A stretch of DNA of 13,640 nucleotides from Trichomonas tenax (GCA_023091735.1 JALKBU010001256.1:1-13640), one strand, 5' to 3'. Positions 8,001 to 13,640 are shown, counted from the stretch's first letter. The notes: generated by a model from the letters alone, not told the origin. Translations and numbers: made by a program.

Positions 8001-11000
8001 CATCATCCTTTTTTCCATCAGCTTTCTCATCCTTCTTTTCTTCTACTGGCTTAGGAGCTTCTTCTTTCTTCTCTTCCTCTATCTTTGAAGCTTCGTCTTT
8101 CTTTTCCTCTTCTGGTTTTGCAGTGTCTTCCTTCTTTTCTTCCTCTGACTTTGGAACTTCTGCTTTAGGCTTTTCTTCTTCCATGTTGAGAAGGGAAGCA
8201 CCGAGAGCACCTGTAAGAGAAATATCCTTTGGCTTTTCTTCGTCCTTCTTTTCTTCTTCTAGTTTAGGTTCTTTTTTGACATCTTCTGCTTTCTTTGCTT
8301 CTTCAGACTTATCTTTTTTATTGTCTGCTTCGGATGGTTGTTCTGGCTGTGGTTCCGGAGGTGCTCCGAAGTCTCGTGTGGAGCTTTTGCCTTCAAGGGC
8401 ATCACTGACAGCGCCAAAGACGGAAAGTTGTGGTTTCTTGTCTTCTTCTTTCTCTTCTGGTTTAGTTTCATCATCTTTCTTCTCTTCATCTTCTTCGGGT
8501 AAAGGAGCTTCATCATTCTTTTCTTCATCTGTCGTTGGTTTCTCTTCTTCGTTGGGTTTCTCTTCGTCCTTGTGAATAAGTGCAGCACCAAGAGCACCTG
8601 TGAGAGAAAGATCCTTCGGTTTTTCTTCCTCCTTCTTTGCCTCTTCCTCTTTAGGCTTTTCCTCTTCCTTAGGCTGTTCTTCTTTCTTTTCAGCAGCCGG
8701 TTCTTCATTAGGTTTCTCTTCGTCTTTCTTCTCAGGAAGAGCATCGCTGACAGCATCAAATATTGATTGCTTATCTTGTTCTTGTGGCTTTTCTTCTTTC
8801 TCTTCCTTTCCAATCAAAGCATTTCCTAATGCACCAGTGAGAGAGATATCTCTTGATTTAGTTTCACTCTCCTTTGGCTGTTCCTCGACCTTCTTTTCAT
8901 CTTCTTCTTGCGGCTTCTCTTCTGTCTTAGGTTCTTCTTCAACTTTCTTCTCTTCAGGCTTTGGCACTTCCTTCTTATTATCGTGTGACAAGAGAACGTC
9001 ACTAACAGCTCCGAATAATGCTAACTTTGGCTTTTCTTCTTCTTGTTTAGGCTCTTCTTTCTTTTCTTCTTCCTTCTTCTCTTTGACCTTTGGTATCTCT
9101 TCTTTCTTTTCTTCTGGTTTATCTTCATGTGATTGAAGAGCATCACGGATTGCACCAAACAGTCCTAATTTAGGCTTTTCTTCTGGCTTCTTCTCTTCTT
9201 CTTGTTCCTCAGCTTCCTTTGGTTCATCCTTCTTTTCTTCATCTGTATCCTCCTTCTTTGGTTCTTCATCCGGCTTTTCTTCTTGCTTTGGTTCGAGTGT
9301 TCTCTCGAGAGCGCCGATTAATGAAAGATTTGTTTTTTCTTCTTCTGGTTTAGGTTCTTTTTTGACATCTTCTGCTTTCTTTGCTTCTTCAGACTTATCT
9401 TTTTTATTGTCTGCTTCGGATGGTTGTTCTGGCTGTGGTTCCGGAGGTGCTCCGAAGTCTCGTGTGGAGCTTTTGCCTTCAAGGGCATCACTGACAGCGC
9501 CAAAGACGGAAAGTTGTGGTTTCTTGTCTTCTTCTTTCTCTTCTGGTTTAGTTTCATCATCTTTCTTCTCTTCATCTTCTTCGGGTAAAGGAGCTTCGTC
9601 ATTCTTTTCTTCATCTGTCGTTGGTTTCTCTTCTTCGTTGGGTTTCTCTTCGTCCTTGTGAATAAGTGCAGCACCAAGAGCACCTGTGAGAGAAAGATCC
9701 TTCGGTTTTTCTTCCTTTAGTTGCTCTTCATTTAATTCCTTCTTTGGCTCTTCAGCAGGTTTCTCTTCTTCCTTATGTTTTCCTTCAAGAGCGTTGCTGA
9801 CAGCACTGAATAATGACATCTTCGGTTTCTCTTCTTCTTTCTTTGGTTCTTCTTCCTTCTTTTCTTCGGTCTCTTGCTTTGGCTGTTCATCTTCCTTCTT
9901 TGGCTCTGGCTCTTGTGGCTTCTCTTCTGGCTTATCTGCAATGAGAGCTTGTCCGAGAGCACCAGCAAGCGACAAGTTTGGCTTTTCCTCTGGCTTCTTC
10001 TCTTCTTCCTTCTTCTCAGGCTGAGCATCTTCTGGCTTGAAGTCTCTGCTTGCAACACTTGATTCCTGTTTCTGCTCTTCTTCCTTCTTTCCACCAAGAG
10101 CATCACTGACTGCGTCAAAGATAGATTTAGGCTTTTCTTCTTCCTTATTTTCATCCTCTTTCTTCTCAGGTGCAACAGCTTCACTGGCTGCTGCAACCAA
10201 AGACATACTTGGTTCTTCTTCCTTCTTTTCGGGCTCTTCTTGTTTCTCTTCAGTTGGAAGTTGAAGATTATCATTAACGACATCGACTAATGATAATTTA
10301 GGCTTTTCTTCTTCTGGCTTCTTTTCTTCATCTGCTTCTTTGTTCTCTGGAGACTTTCCTTCCATTGCATCACTGACAGCACCGAACAATGATGCGTTTG
10401 GTTTCTCCTCTTCCTTCTTTTCATCGTCATCTTTCTTTTCTTCTTCTTCCTTCTTTTCTTCAGATGGTTCAAGAGCTTTTTCGAGATCATCGGATATTGT
10501 TGTGTCTGGTTTTTCTTTCTCTTCTTCTTTCTGATTTTCAATCGTTATTTCGCCAATTTTATCTGTGAGAGAAAGTTCACTGTGTACAGGTTCTTTCTCT
10601 GGCTTTGTGGCTTCTTTCTTGGCATCTTTATTATCATCGATGTTGAGTGCACGAGAAAGAGCTTTAGCGACTTCATTCCTATCATCTGGTTTTTCATCTT
10701 TCTTCTCCTCTTCTTCTGCCGTTTTTTTTTCTTCTTTTTCTGGTTCCTCTTCTTTATTGTCATCTACTTTCTTTTCTTCTTCCTCATTATGAGGTTCTTC
10801 GTTTTGTTCCTCTTCTTCTTTATGATCATTTTCTTTCTTCTCTTCTTCTTCAGCAGCGTTTTCTTTACTTGGCTGTGGAGTTAAATCATCATCGATTTTG
10901 TCCTTGATTTCGTCAAATAATGACTTCTCTTCTTTTGATTCTTCATTGCTGAGATCTTTTTCGTTTACTTCTGGAGTTTCGTCCTTCTTTACTTCATCTT

Positions 11001-12306
11001 TAGAGTTTGAAATTGAATTTTCGAACACAGAAGAAATTGCTGAATCTAACATGCTCTTCTTTTGGCTGTCGATGAATGAGTCGAGTTCTTCCTCATTGAG
11101 GTCGTCTTCTGGCTCTTCGAAATCTTTATCTTTGATTTCTTCTTCATTCTCCTTGTTTTCTTCTTCTGGTTCAGCTTCCTTCGTTTCAGACTCTTCAGGA
11201 GCTATTTCTTTCTCTTTTTCGTCTGATTCGTTATTTTCGTTATTTTGTTTTTCTTCTTGCTTTTCCTCCTTTGGCTCTTCCTCGCCAAGATTTTCGACTT
11301 TATCTTTGATTAGCAATCTGAGAGGTATTATTCCTTTCTTTTTCGGTGAATTATTCTCATCATCGTTCTTTTCTTCGTTATTTTGCTCTTGTTGATTGTC
11401 AATATCCTTCTCCTTTGGAGATTCGTCCTCTGGCTCAAATTCTTTGAGATGATCAGAGATCTGTAAATCATTGTCGGAATCAGTGTCGCTCTTTGTAATG
11501 TTGATCTCACTTATCTCGTTTTCGAGTAAAAATTCGTTCTCGTTTGGTATAATATTCGAAAATTCGAAACTAAATGAAACATCTGTTTCAAGATTGGTTT
11601 GTTTTGGCTCGGATGGTTTGCTTGTGTTCTTTGGTGGTAATTTTGTTGCTGTTTTCTGTGGAGATTTGTAATTTGGCTGTTTTTGATTTTGTGTTTTTGT
11701 GTTTGGACGAAGTTTTGGTAAATTCTGCTTTGGTGCTGTTGTAGGTTTCTTTACAACTGTGATTGGAGGATTTGTTTGTTGTGGTTGTTTAATCTCTTTA
11801 TTAGAGCGAGAACCATAAGAAGTGGTGATTGGTCTTGAAGATAATTTGTCATAATTCGTATTTGCCATTGATATTGCTGAGTCTTCAACCATAAATCCAT
11901 CGTCTACAATGATTTGATGTTTTCTTCTATTGGAAACAGTCGAAGCTGTCGATGCTCTTGAAGCGGTTTGTGATTCTGGCATCGATTTGAGTACAATTTC
12001 ATCTGCTTTTTCGAGTTGCTCGACCCAGTCAGGAATATGTTTATATCTTCTCGCTGTTGTGTTCAAACCCGACATATTATGAAAACCTTGGATCAGTGCG
12101 AGGTTCTTCACGTCCTGCGCTAAAGCTCGTTTCATTTCTATGTCTCTTCTCTTATCTCTCGCGATAATTCGCGGCGCAACGATTGGCGGTGAAGTATCGA
12201 TCGATCCTCTGATGTCATTCAAATGATTGCAGTGCTGTTTATACGCTCGTCTACGATCCAATACGTCGCAGTACTCAGATGCGACTGGTTTTGGATTGCA
12301 ACTCAT
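5005..12306 (-). CDS. Giant Lys/Glu/Pro-rich repeat protein with CFAP97-like N-terminus
   Basis: This is one uninterrupted 2433-residue frame. The open frame extends to 12336, but the codon there is GTG; the first ATG is at 12306, giving MSCNPKPVAS, and I use that. Residues about 11-80 resemble the CFAP97/Hemingway domain of axonemal proteins: AYKQH-x-N, then IDTSPP, then a basic helix ending near FHNM. Residues 150-280 are Thr/Pro/Asn-rich. About 290-1500 is a Glu/Lys/Pro-rich spacer carrying a recurrent 12-15 residue hydrophobic motif in two versions, LSLTGALGAAL and LSVFGAVSDAL, that mostly alternate. About 1500-1635 is Gln/Pro-rich. About 1680-1870 is rich in SPK triplets like neurofilament tails. 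About 2070-2182 is a 19-residue tandem array. The tail is Ser-rich and basic, ending MRYHDYD. Variants of the LSL motif continue to the C-terminus. No signal peptide, membrane segment or enzyme domain is visible. It is probably a disordered scaffold of the flagellum or cytoskeleton that binds one partner many times; this is inference. Confidence 0.9.
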   Translation of the reverse strand: MSCNPKPVASEYCDVLDRRRAYKQHCNHLNDIRGSIDTSPPIVAPRIIARDKRRDIEMKRALAQDVKNLALIQGFHNMSGLNTTARRYKHIPDWVEQLEKADEIVLKSMPESQTASRASTASTVSNRRKHQIIVDDGFMVEDSAISMANTNYDKLSSRPITTSYGSRSNKEIKQPQQTNPPITVVKKPTTAPKQNLPKLRPNTKTQNQKQPNYKSPQKTATKLPPKNTSKPSEPKQTNLETDVSFSFEFSNIIPNENEFLLENEISEINITKSDTDSDNDLQISDHLKEFEPEDESPKEKDIDNQQEQNNEEKNDDENNSPKKKGIIPLRLLIKDKVENLGEEEPKEEKQEEKQNNENNESDEKEKEIAPEESETKEAEPEEENKENEEEIKDKDFEEPEDDLNEEELDSFIDSQKKSMLDSAISSVFENSISNSKDEVKKDETPEVNEKDLSNEESKEEKSLFDEIKDKIDDDLTPQPSKENAAEEEEKKENDHKEEEEQNEEPHNEEEEKKVDDNKEEEPEKEEKKTAEEEEKKDEKPDDRNEVAKALSRALNIDDNKDAKKEATKPEKEPVHSELSLTDKIGEITIENQKEEEKEKPDTTISDDLEKALEPSEEKKEEEEKKDDDEKKEEEKPNASLFGAVSDAMEGKSPENKEADEEKKPEEEKPKLSLVDVVNDNLQLPTEEKQEEPEKKEEEPSMSLVAAASEAVAPEKKEDENKEEEKPKSIFDAVSDALGGKKEEEQKQESSVASRDFKPEDAQPEKKEEEKKPEEKPNLSLAGALGQALIADKPEEKPQEPEPKKEDEQPKQETEEKKEEEPKKEEEKPKMSLFSAVSNALEGKHKEEEKPAEEPKKELNEEQLKEEKPKDLSLTGALGAALIHKDEEKPNEEEKPTTDEEKNDEAPLPEEDEEKKDDETKPEEKEEDKKPQLSVFGAVSDALEGKSSTRDFGAPPEPQPEQPSEADNKKDKSEEAKKAEDVKKEPKPEEEKTNLSLIGALERTLEPKQEEKPDEEPKKEDTDEEKKDEPKEAEEQEEEKKPEEKPKLGLFGAIRDALQSHEDKPEEKKEEIPKVKEKKEEEKKEEPKQEEEKPKLALFGAVSDVLLSHDNKKEVPKPEEKKVEEEPKTEEKPQEEDEKKVEEQPKESETKSRDISLTGALGNALIGKEEKEEKPQEQDKQSIFDAVSDALPEKKDEEKPNEEPAAEKKEEQPKEEEKPKEEEAKKEEEKPKDLSLTGALGAALIHKDEEKPNEEEKPTTDEEKNDEAPLPEEDEEKKDDETKPEEKEEDKKPQLSVFGAVSDALEGKSSTRDFGAPPEPQPEQPSEADNKKDKSEEAKKAEDVKKEPKLEEEKKDEEKPKDISLTGALGASLLNMEEEKPKAEVPKSEEEKKEDTAKPEEEKKDEASKIEEEKKEEAPKPVEEKKDEKADGKKDDEKPKLGIFCAVSDALQSHDAKPEEKKEEPKAEEKKAEEKPKEEEKAKVEEKPKEESKKPAPKTEGISLVGLFGITAPEEDKPKQAPPPPAAKKDEHSNPSVFDMFGAKPQQQQQKQEPAKPQQHKQEPPKQQPKQEPPKSQQKKQEPTKSKYADDDDAGPLSFMDIISSRFGAPPPPPASTKPREFKPQQQQQPLDKNSPSNENLKDEKKDEKPKLSFFANNTEKKLEDPKAEKPSSDPKSDQKIPAIPIDRDINIQPDKPKSPKSEKLASPKSEKPVSPKTEKPSLSLSDNLARTLEKPASPKNSKPESPKNSKPTSPREAKPEFPKNEKPESPTEQNPTLSLSDNLAKSLEKPPSPKNSKQALPRELKPESSKTEKSEQQEKPASPKSPKLNSKKNSPRTEMPSLSITNNLAQALEKPASPKNSKPDSLRQEQEKKPESPKAKDLKVKEVKKPKLSLVKKLSDSEEPEKVEEKPKQEEKKPQLAVTEIHVESKQEEPKERDFNPEKKPEEKQHEKPKLSIAQQVSDALEYRGDDKKEEEDKPAKEEEVKNKDFKPKQLQLSLNENVVSVDQKNDSPKAEKPHVQLSMTPNAEEIFTQEAQIKQEPVKQPPKLSLSSNFVDKPEEPEQQKEPPQLSASSNVVELPEEVKHSPQLSSVSNVLELPEEVKNSPQISSSTNVVELPEEVKNSPHLSAASNVLELPEEVKNSPQLSSSSNVVEKLEEMKNSPMLSSKSNVLEIQEKEVPKLEISSMAENNTSDVNKPAEDKKAALSFCTQSSQDISQSPKLPKLDISNNEKAEKAANLSFCTNSSEKFSFMPEVQTSKSLDEKKFGFFSVDNISEEPQRKPALAVEGHSSEERKSSLSLTHEQSETKKRRKSRKPKLEVNQNILDMKSDSSMLDYEDRRPLSERMNSLKLSFSKVTEVVDPDMAEVRSYRESLINSSRSQPKITFLLSPTHKEDGDKINVQDIIADRFVTPEKKENSNSSRSSKMRYHDYD
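5761..6096 (-). repeat. Tandem array of 57-nt (19-residue) coding repeats
   Basis: Five full 57-nt units lie at 6040-6096, 5983-6039, 5926-5982, 5869-5925 and 5812-5868, followed by a shorter degenerate sixth unit to 5761. The consensus residue unit is LSSSSNVVELPEEVKNSPQ. Units alternate NVV, NVL, NVV, NVL, NVV, NVL, so the array probably grew as a 38-residue (114-nt) dimer. A looser relative (LSLSSNFVDKPEE) precedes it at about 6120-6160. Confidence 0.85.
6660..7255 (-). repeat. SPK-rich repeat domain
   Basis: About 190 residues are dense in SPK, SPKN and SPKSEKP units, interrupted three times by a LSLSDNLA-x2-LEKP module followed by SPKNSK (third copy LSITNNLAQALEKP). SP-K sites are classical targets of proline-directed kinases and occur similarly in neurofilament heavy-chain tails, so multisite phosphorylation is plausible. 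Confidence 0.75.
7400..7800 (-). repeat. Gln/Pro-rich segment of the giant protein
   Basis: This segment includes glutamine runs (QQQQQ twice), KQEPPKQQ-type units, PPPP runs, and a LSFMDIISSRFGAPPPPP block. A related DIIADRFVTP block recurs near the C-terminus (about 5080-5110). It contrasts with the Glu/Lys-rich core on its N-terminal side and the SPK domain on its C-terminal side. Confidence 0.7.
8262..8630 (-). repeat. 369-bp internal duplication, copy 2
   Basis: This copy matches 9348-9716 at an offset of exactly 1086 bp (362 codons) with a single difference (a at 8512, g at 9598), which is synonymous (Asp). Similarity continues to about 8251 after one further difference at 8261, which changes Leu to Pro. 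It encodes residues about 1226-1348 of the giant protein, including one A motif, one B motif and the STRDFGAPP block. Confidence 0.97.
9348..9716 (-). repeat. 369-bp internal duplication, copy 1
   Basis: This copy matches 8262-8630 at 368 of 369 positions and encodes residues about 864-986. Flanking sequence diverges sharply at both ends. Other repeats in the same gene are far more diverged, so this copy pair arose recently or has been kept alike by gene conversion. Confidence 0.97.
12067..12276 (-). other. CFAP97/Hemingway-like segment of the giant protein
   Basis: This covers roughly residues 11-80 of the protein. The pattern Y-x2-H-x-N-x-L, about eight residues on a [VI]DT-x-PP core, then a Lys/Arg-rich helix ending in a hydrophobic register, matches what I recall of CFAP97D1-type proteins. 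Members of this family are needed for sperm flagella and axoneme stability in animals. A following WVEQLEKADEIV helix (residues about 91-102) could extend the domain. The similarity is short and judged by eye. Confidence 0.5.
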
Positions 12307-12426
12307 TTGAACGATAGATGCAGTAATTTTTTGCACGTTATTTCAAAAATTTTATCTCACTGTTCGATTTTGTTACGTTTTACGTATTAATTGTTTGTAT
12401 ATTTCGTATTTTTTTTTTAAAAAACT

Positions 12427-12459
12427 GGCAAGTCTCCGGCCTTCGGCCTCTGACTTTGC
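12427..12459. repeat. GC-rich hairpin upstream of the giant gene
   Basis: GGCAAGTC on the left pairs with GACTTTGCC on the right with one bulged base, and GGCC-TTC-GGCC (12438-12448) forms the tip. It is one of a set of GC-rich hairpins with three-base loops found at this end of the window. Confidence 0.55.
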
Positions 12460-12476
12460 CTAAGAAATTCCAGGAT

Positions 12477-12670
12477 GTAACTCCCGAAAATTAAAACCCT
12501 ATTATAATCCTAAATACTTTATAATGTAACTATGTTACAATAATAATACTAGTATAATAACCAGGGATAATATAAGGTTGCTATTGTCTGTAACATCGTA
12601 ACATAATGACACAAAAACTTTTTAAAAAGTATAAATGTTTTAAACTGGAATGTTACCCGTTACACGTTAC
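12477..12670. promoter_or_regulatory. Cluster of eight GTAAC/GTTAC motifs
   Basis: Copies start at 12477, 12526, 12534, 12590, 12598, 12652, 12659 and 12666. Within groups they are 7-8 bp apart, and the groups begin about 63 bp apart (12526, 12590, 12652). The first pair forms a perfect inverted repeat TGTAAC-TAT-GTTACA (12525-12539). The pattern suggests a multi-site binding region or subterminal repeats of a transposon. It lies 170-365 bp upstream of the giant gene's ATG. Confidence 0.45.
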
Positions 12671-12673
12671 AAG

Positions 12674-12726
12674 GTAGTTTACACCGGGAAACTACTTGAA
12701 TTTGGCTCCGCCCCAGTTTCCGGGGC
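12674..12726. repeat. Two short hairpins
   Basis: GTAGTTT (12674-12680) pairs with AAACTAC (12689-12695) around ACACCGGG, and GCCCC (12710-12714) pairs with GGGGC (12722-12726) around AGTTTCC. A purine-rich run follows. Confidence 0.5.
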
Positions 12727-13064
12727 TCCCAGGGGGCAAAAAGGGAAAAAGGGGAAGGGAAAAATGTAAAAGGTGTCCCCTTCTAATTTCGAGTAATGGG
12801 AAAATGTGTCTGCCAAATCAAAAGTGAATTCACCTGACTAAAATTTGAAAGGGAAAGATGTTTTGATATCTAAATTTACGAGTTTCATTGTTCAAAGGAA
12901 TAAATATATTACTTGCTGTTTGAAGAAATACTTTACTTGAACAGTTTGTTATTTTTGTTTTTCGTTGATTTCGATGTCGAGATAAGGAAATGAGGTCATT
13001 TATCTTGAATTTTGATGAAAATTAATGAAAAACGTGAGTTTTAGGGCAAAAATGAAAAGTGCAG

Positions 13065-13137
13065 TTAGTAATAAGATGTTCGCATCCCTTGTAGCTTCGC
13101 CACGAGTTCTGCGAACATCTTTTTATATAATTACTAA
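13065..13137. repeat. Long interrupted hairpin
   Basis: The left arm 13065-13084 (TTAGTAAT then AAGATGTTCGCA) pairs completely with the right arm 13110-13137, apart from an 8-nt AT insertion (TTATATAA type) in the right arm. The 25-nt loop contains a further CTTGT/ACGAG stem. It could be a structured RNA or a small foldback element. Confidence 0.6.
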
Positions 13138-13316
13138 AATCACAAATTATAAAAACAATATTTATTAATGATATACATTTACCGACAGAGTTAGTTTTAC
13201 AAACTATGGTCCCCCATATAGAAAATAAATTTTTGAATTTCTTTCAAAATTAACGTTAAAATTGATTTTGAAACTCCTGACTATATAGAATCTATTCAGT
13301 TTTTAAAATAATTTAT

Positions 13317-13335
13317 GACTAACTAACTAACTAAT
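13317..13335. repeat. AACT microsatellite
   Basis: A short run of AACT tetranucleotides, about four units, lies just outside the 3' end of the partial right-hand gene. Confidence 0.7.
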
Positions 13336-13343
13336 GAAAGAAA

Positions 13344-13374
13344 GCGAAGGGCTTCGCCCACGCCCCAAAGGGGC
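13344..13374. repeat. Twin GC-rich mini-hairpins 3' of the partial gene
   Basis: GCGAAGGGCTTCGC (13344-13357, also foldable as GGGC-TTC-GCCC) and GCCCCAAAGGGGC (13362-13374) lie back to back. They are 43-73 bp beyond the stop codon of the partial minus-strand gene, so they may be in its 3' UTR or form a transcript-end structure. Confidence 0.55.
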
Positions 13375-13416
13375 AAGGATTTATGAAGTAAGAAATTTGA
13401 AAAATAATTTTAGTGG

Positions 13417-13640
13417 TTATTCTGCTTTCTTTTCTTCTTCCTGCTTCTTCTTTTCTTCGGGACTTTGTCCCTCGCGGGCTTTAGCCCGTTCCTCTTCTTT
13501 CTTCTTAGCTTCTTCTTCCTTCATTCTTTTTGCGATCCACCTCGGATTTTTCTGACGACCTGCAGCAAGTGCAGCCAATTGTTTTTCTGTACACTTACGT
13601 TTTGGCTTAACTGGTTTTTCCTCCGTTGCTCCTGTATCAA
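13417..13640 (-). CDS. C-terminal end of a lysine-rich basic protein (partial; possibly from a Maverick/Polinton-like element)
   Basis: The frame enters from the right edge (the first complete codon is GAT, after two bases of a split codon) and ends at the TAA at 13417-13419, giving 73 residues. It starts DTGATEEKPVKPKRK, continues with CTEKQLAALAAGRQKNPRW, and finishes in a charged Lys/Glu coiled segment ending KKKQEEEKKAE. The K-x-T-x-KQLAALAAGR pattern is like the small basic tails I associate with proteins of virus-like DNA transposons (Mavericks), which are abundant in Trichomonas; this link is tentative. Two perfect GC-rich palindromes lie inside the coding sequence: CGGGCTTTAGCCCG (13475-13488), read as part of ERAKARE, and GGGACTTTGTCCC (13459-13471), read as part of EGQSPEE. 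The start and any N-terminal domain are outside the window. Confidence 0.7.
   Translation of the reverse strand, partial: DTGATEEKPVKPKRKCTEKQLAALAAGRQKNPRWIAKRMKEEEAKKKEEERAKAREGQSPEEKKKQEEEKKAE
13459..13488. repeat. Two GC-rich palindromes inside the partial coding sequence
   Basis: GGGACTTTGTCCC and CGGGCTTTAGCCCG stand three bases apart in a sequence that is otherwise a CTT/TTC-rich complement of Lys/Glu codons. They match the form of the mini-hairpins in the adjacent non-coding DNA (GC arms of four or five bases, a loop of two to four). Confidence 0.65.

Larger units (their letters stand above)
7950..10400 (-). repeat. Alternating A/B hydrophobic motif region
   Basis: In protein order the motifs include SIFDAVSDALGGK (B), LSLAGALGQALIADK (A), MSLFSAVSNALEGK (B), LSLTGALGAALIHK (A), LSVFGAVSDALEGK (B), LSLIGALERTLEPK (A), LGLFGAIRDALQSHE (B), LALFGAVSDVLLSHD (B), ISLTGALGNALIGK (A), SIFDAVSDALPEK (B), then A, B, A, B. 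They are separated by 40-80 residues of Glu/Lys/Pro. The order is thus almost strictly B-A-B-A with one B-B. Each motif could form a short amphipathic helix. Confidence 0.8.
12307..13416. other. Intergenic region with motif clusters and hairpins
   Basis: No gene is supported in this 1.1 kb. The left edge (12307-12420) is the AT-rich upstream region of the giant gene. It is followed by a GC-rich hairpin (12427-12459), a GTAAC/GTTAC cluster (12477-12670), two more hairpins (12674-12695 and 12710-12726), a G/A-rich stretch (12735-12765), an AT-rich stretch, a long hairpin (13065-13137), an AACT microsatellite (13317-13335) and two GC-rich mini-hairpins (13344-13374). The latter lie just past the stop of the partial gene on the right and may be in its 3' end. 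Confidence 0.5.

Noticed and set aside
5462..11671. Many plus-strand open frames rich in Ser and Phe opposite the giant gene
   Set aside because: They are complements of GAA/AAG/AAA codon runs, overlap one continuous minus-strand frame, and show no domain.
12307..12336. Extension of the giant protein by ten residues upstream
   Set aside because: The codon at 12336 is GTG; no ATG occurs before 12306, so a eukaryotic start there is unlikely.
13025..13168. 47-residue plus-strand frame starting MKNVSFRAKM
   Set aside because: It runs through the long hairpin, has no recognisable feature and is too short to trust.

Overview
The window looks like nuclear DNA of a compact-genome protist, most likely a parabasalid (Trichomonas or Tritrichomonas type). 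The genes are intronless, use the standard code and sit in AT-rich spacers. Two genes lie tail-to-tail only 36 bp apart. The stop codons of both begin a TAAA string, which resembles the UAAA poly(A) signal described for trichomonads. The species call is inference; none of the short TCA-type initiator sequences typical of trichomonads is obvious close to the starts.

Layout. 1-739 holds no intact gene but has short repeats and a 27-bp-armed hairpin. 740-1357 (minus) is a decayed gene resembling the N-terminal half of long-form tRNase Z, with an in-frame stop and a frameshift. 1358-2188 is AT-rich spacer. 2189-3628 (plus) encodes a 479-residue protein that joins an N-terminal SAM domain to two C2HC zinc fingers of ZC2HC1 (FAM164) type. 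3665-4594 (minus) encodes a minimal inositol-polyphosphate 5-phosphatase ending in a possible CaaX prenylation box. 5005-12306 (minus) is a single 2433-residue reading frame. It has an N-terminal CFAP97/Hemingway-like segment followed by more than 2000 residues of Lys/Glu/Pro-rich spacer, punctuated by dozens of copies of a short hydrophobic motif. 12307-13416 is non-coding, with clustered GTAAC/GTTAC motifs and GC-rich mini-hairpins. 13417-13640 (minus) is the C-terminal end of a lysine-rich gene that runs out of the window and may belong to a Maverick/Polinton-like element.

The most unusual object is the giant protein. Its repeats show several levels of order: an alternating A/B hydrophobic motif in the acidic-basic core, a near-identical 369-bp internal duplication containing one A-B pair, a SPK-rich domain, and a 19-residue array whose units alternate between two versions. 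The CFAP97-like head and the ZC2HC1-type neighbour both suggest flagellar or cytoskeletal roles. Nothing in the sequence shows that the genes act together, and co-transcription is not expected in this kind of organism.
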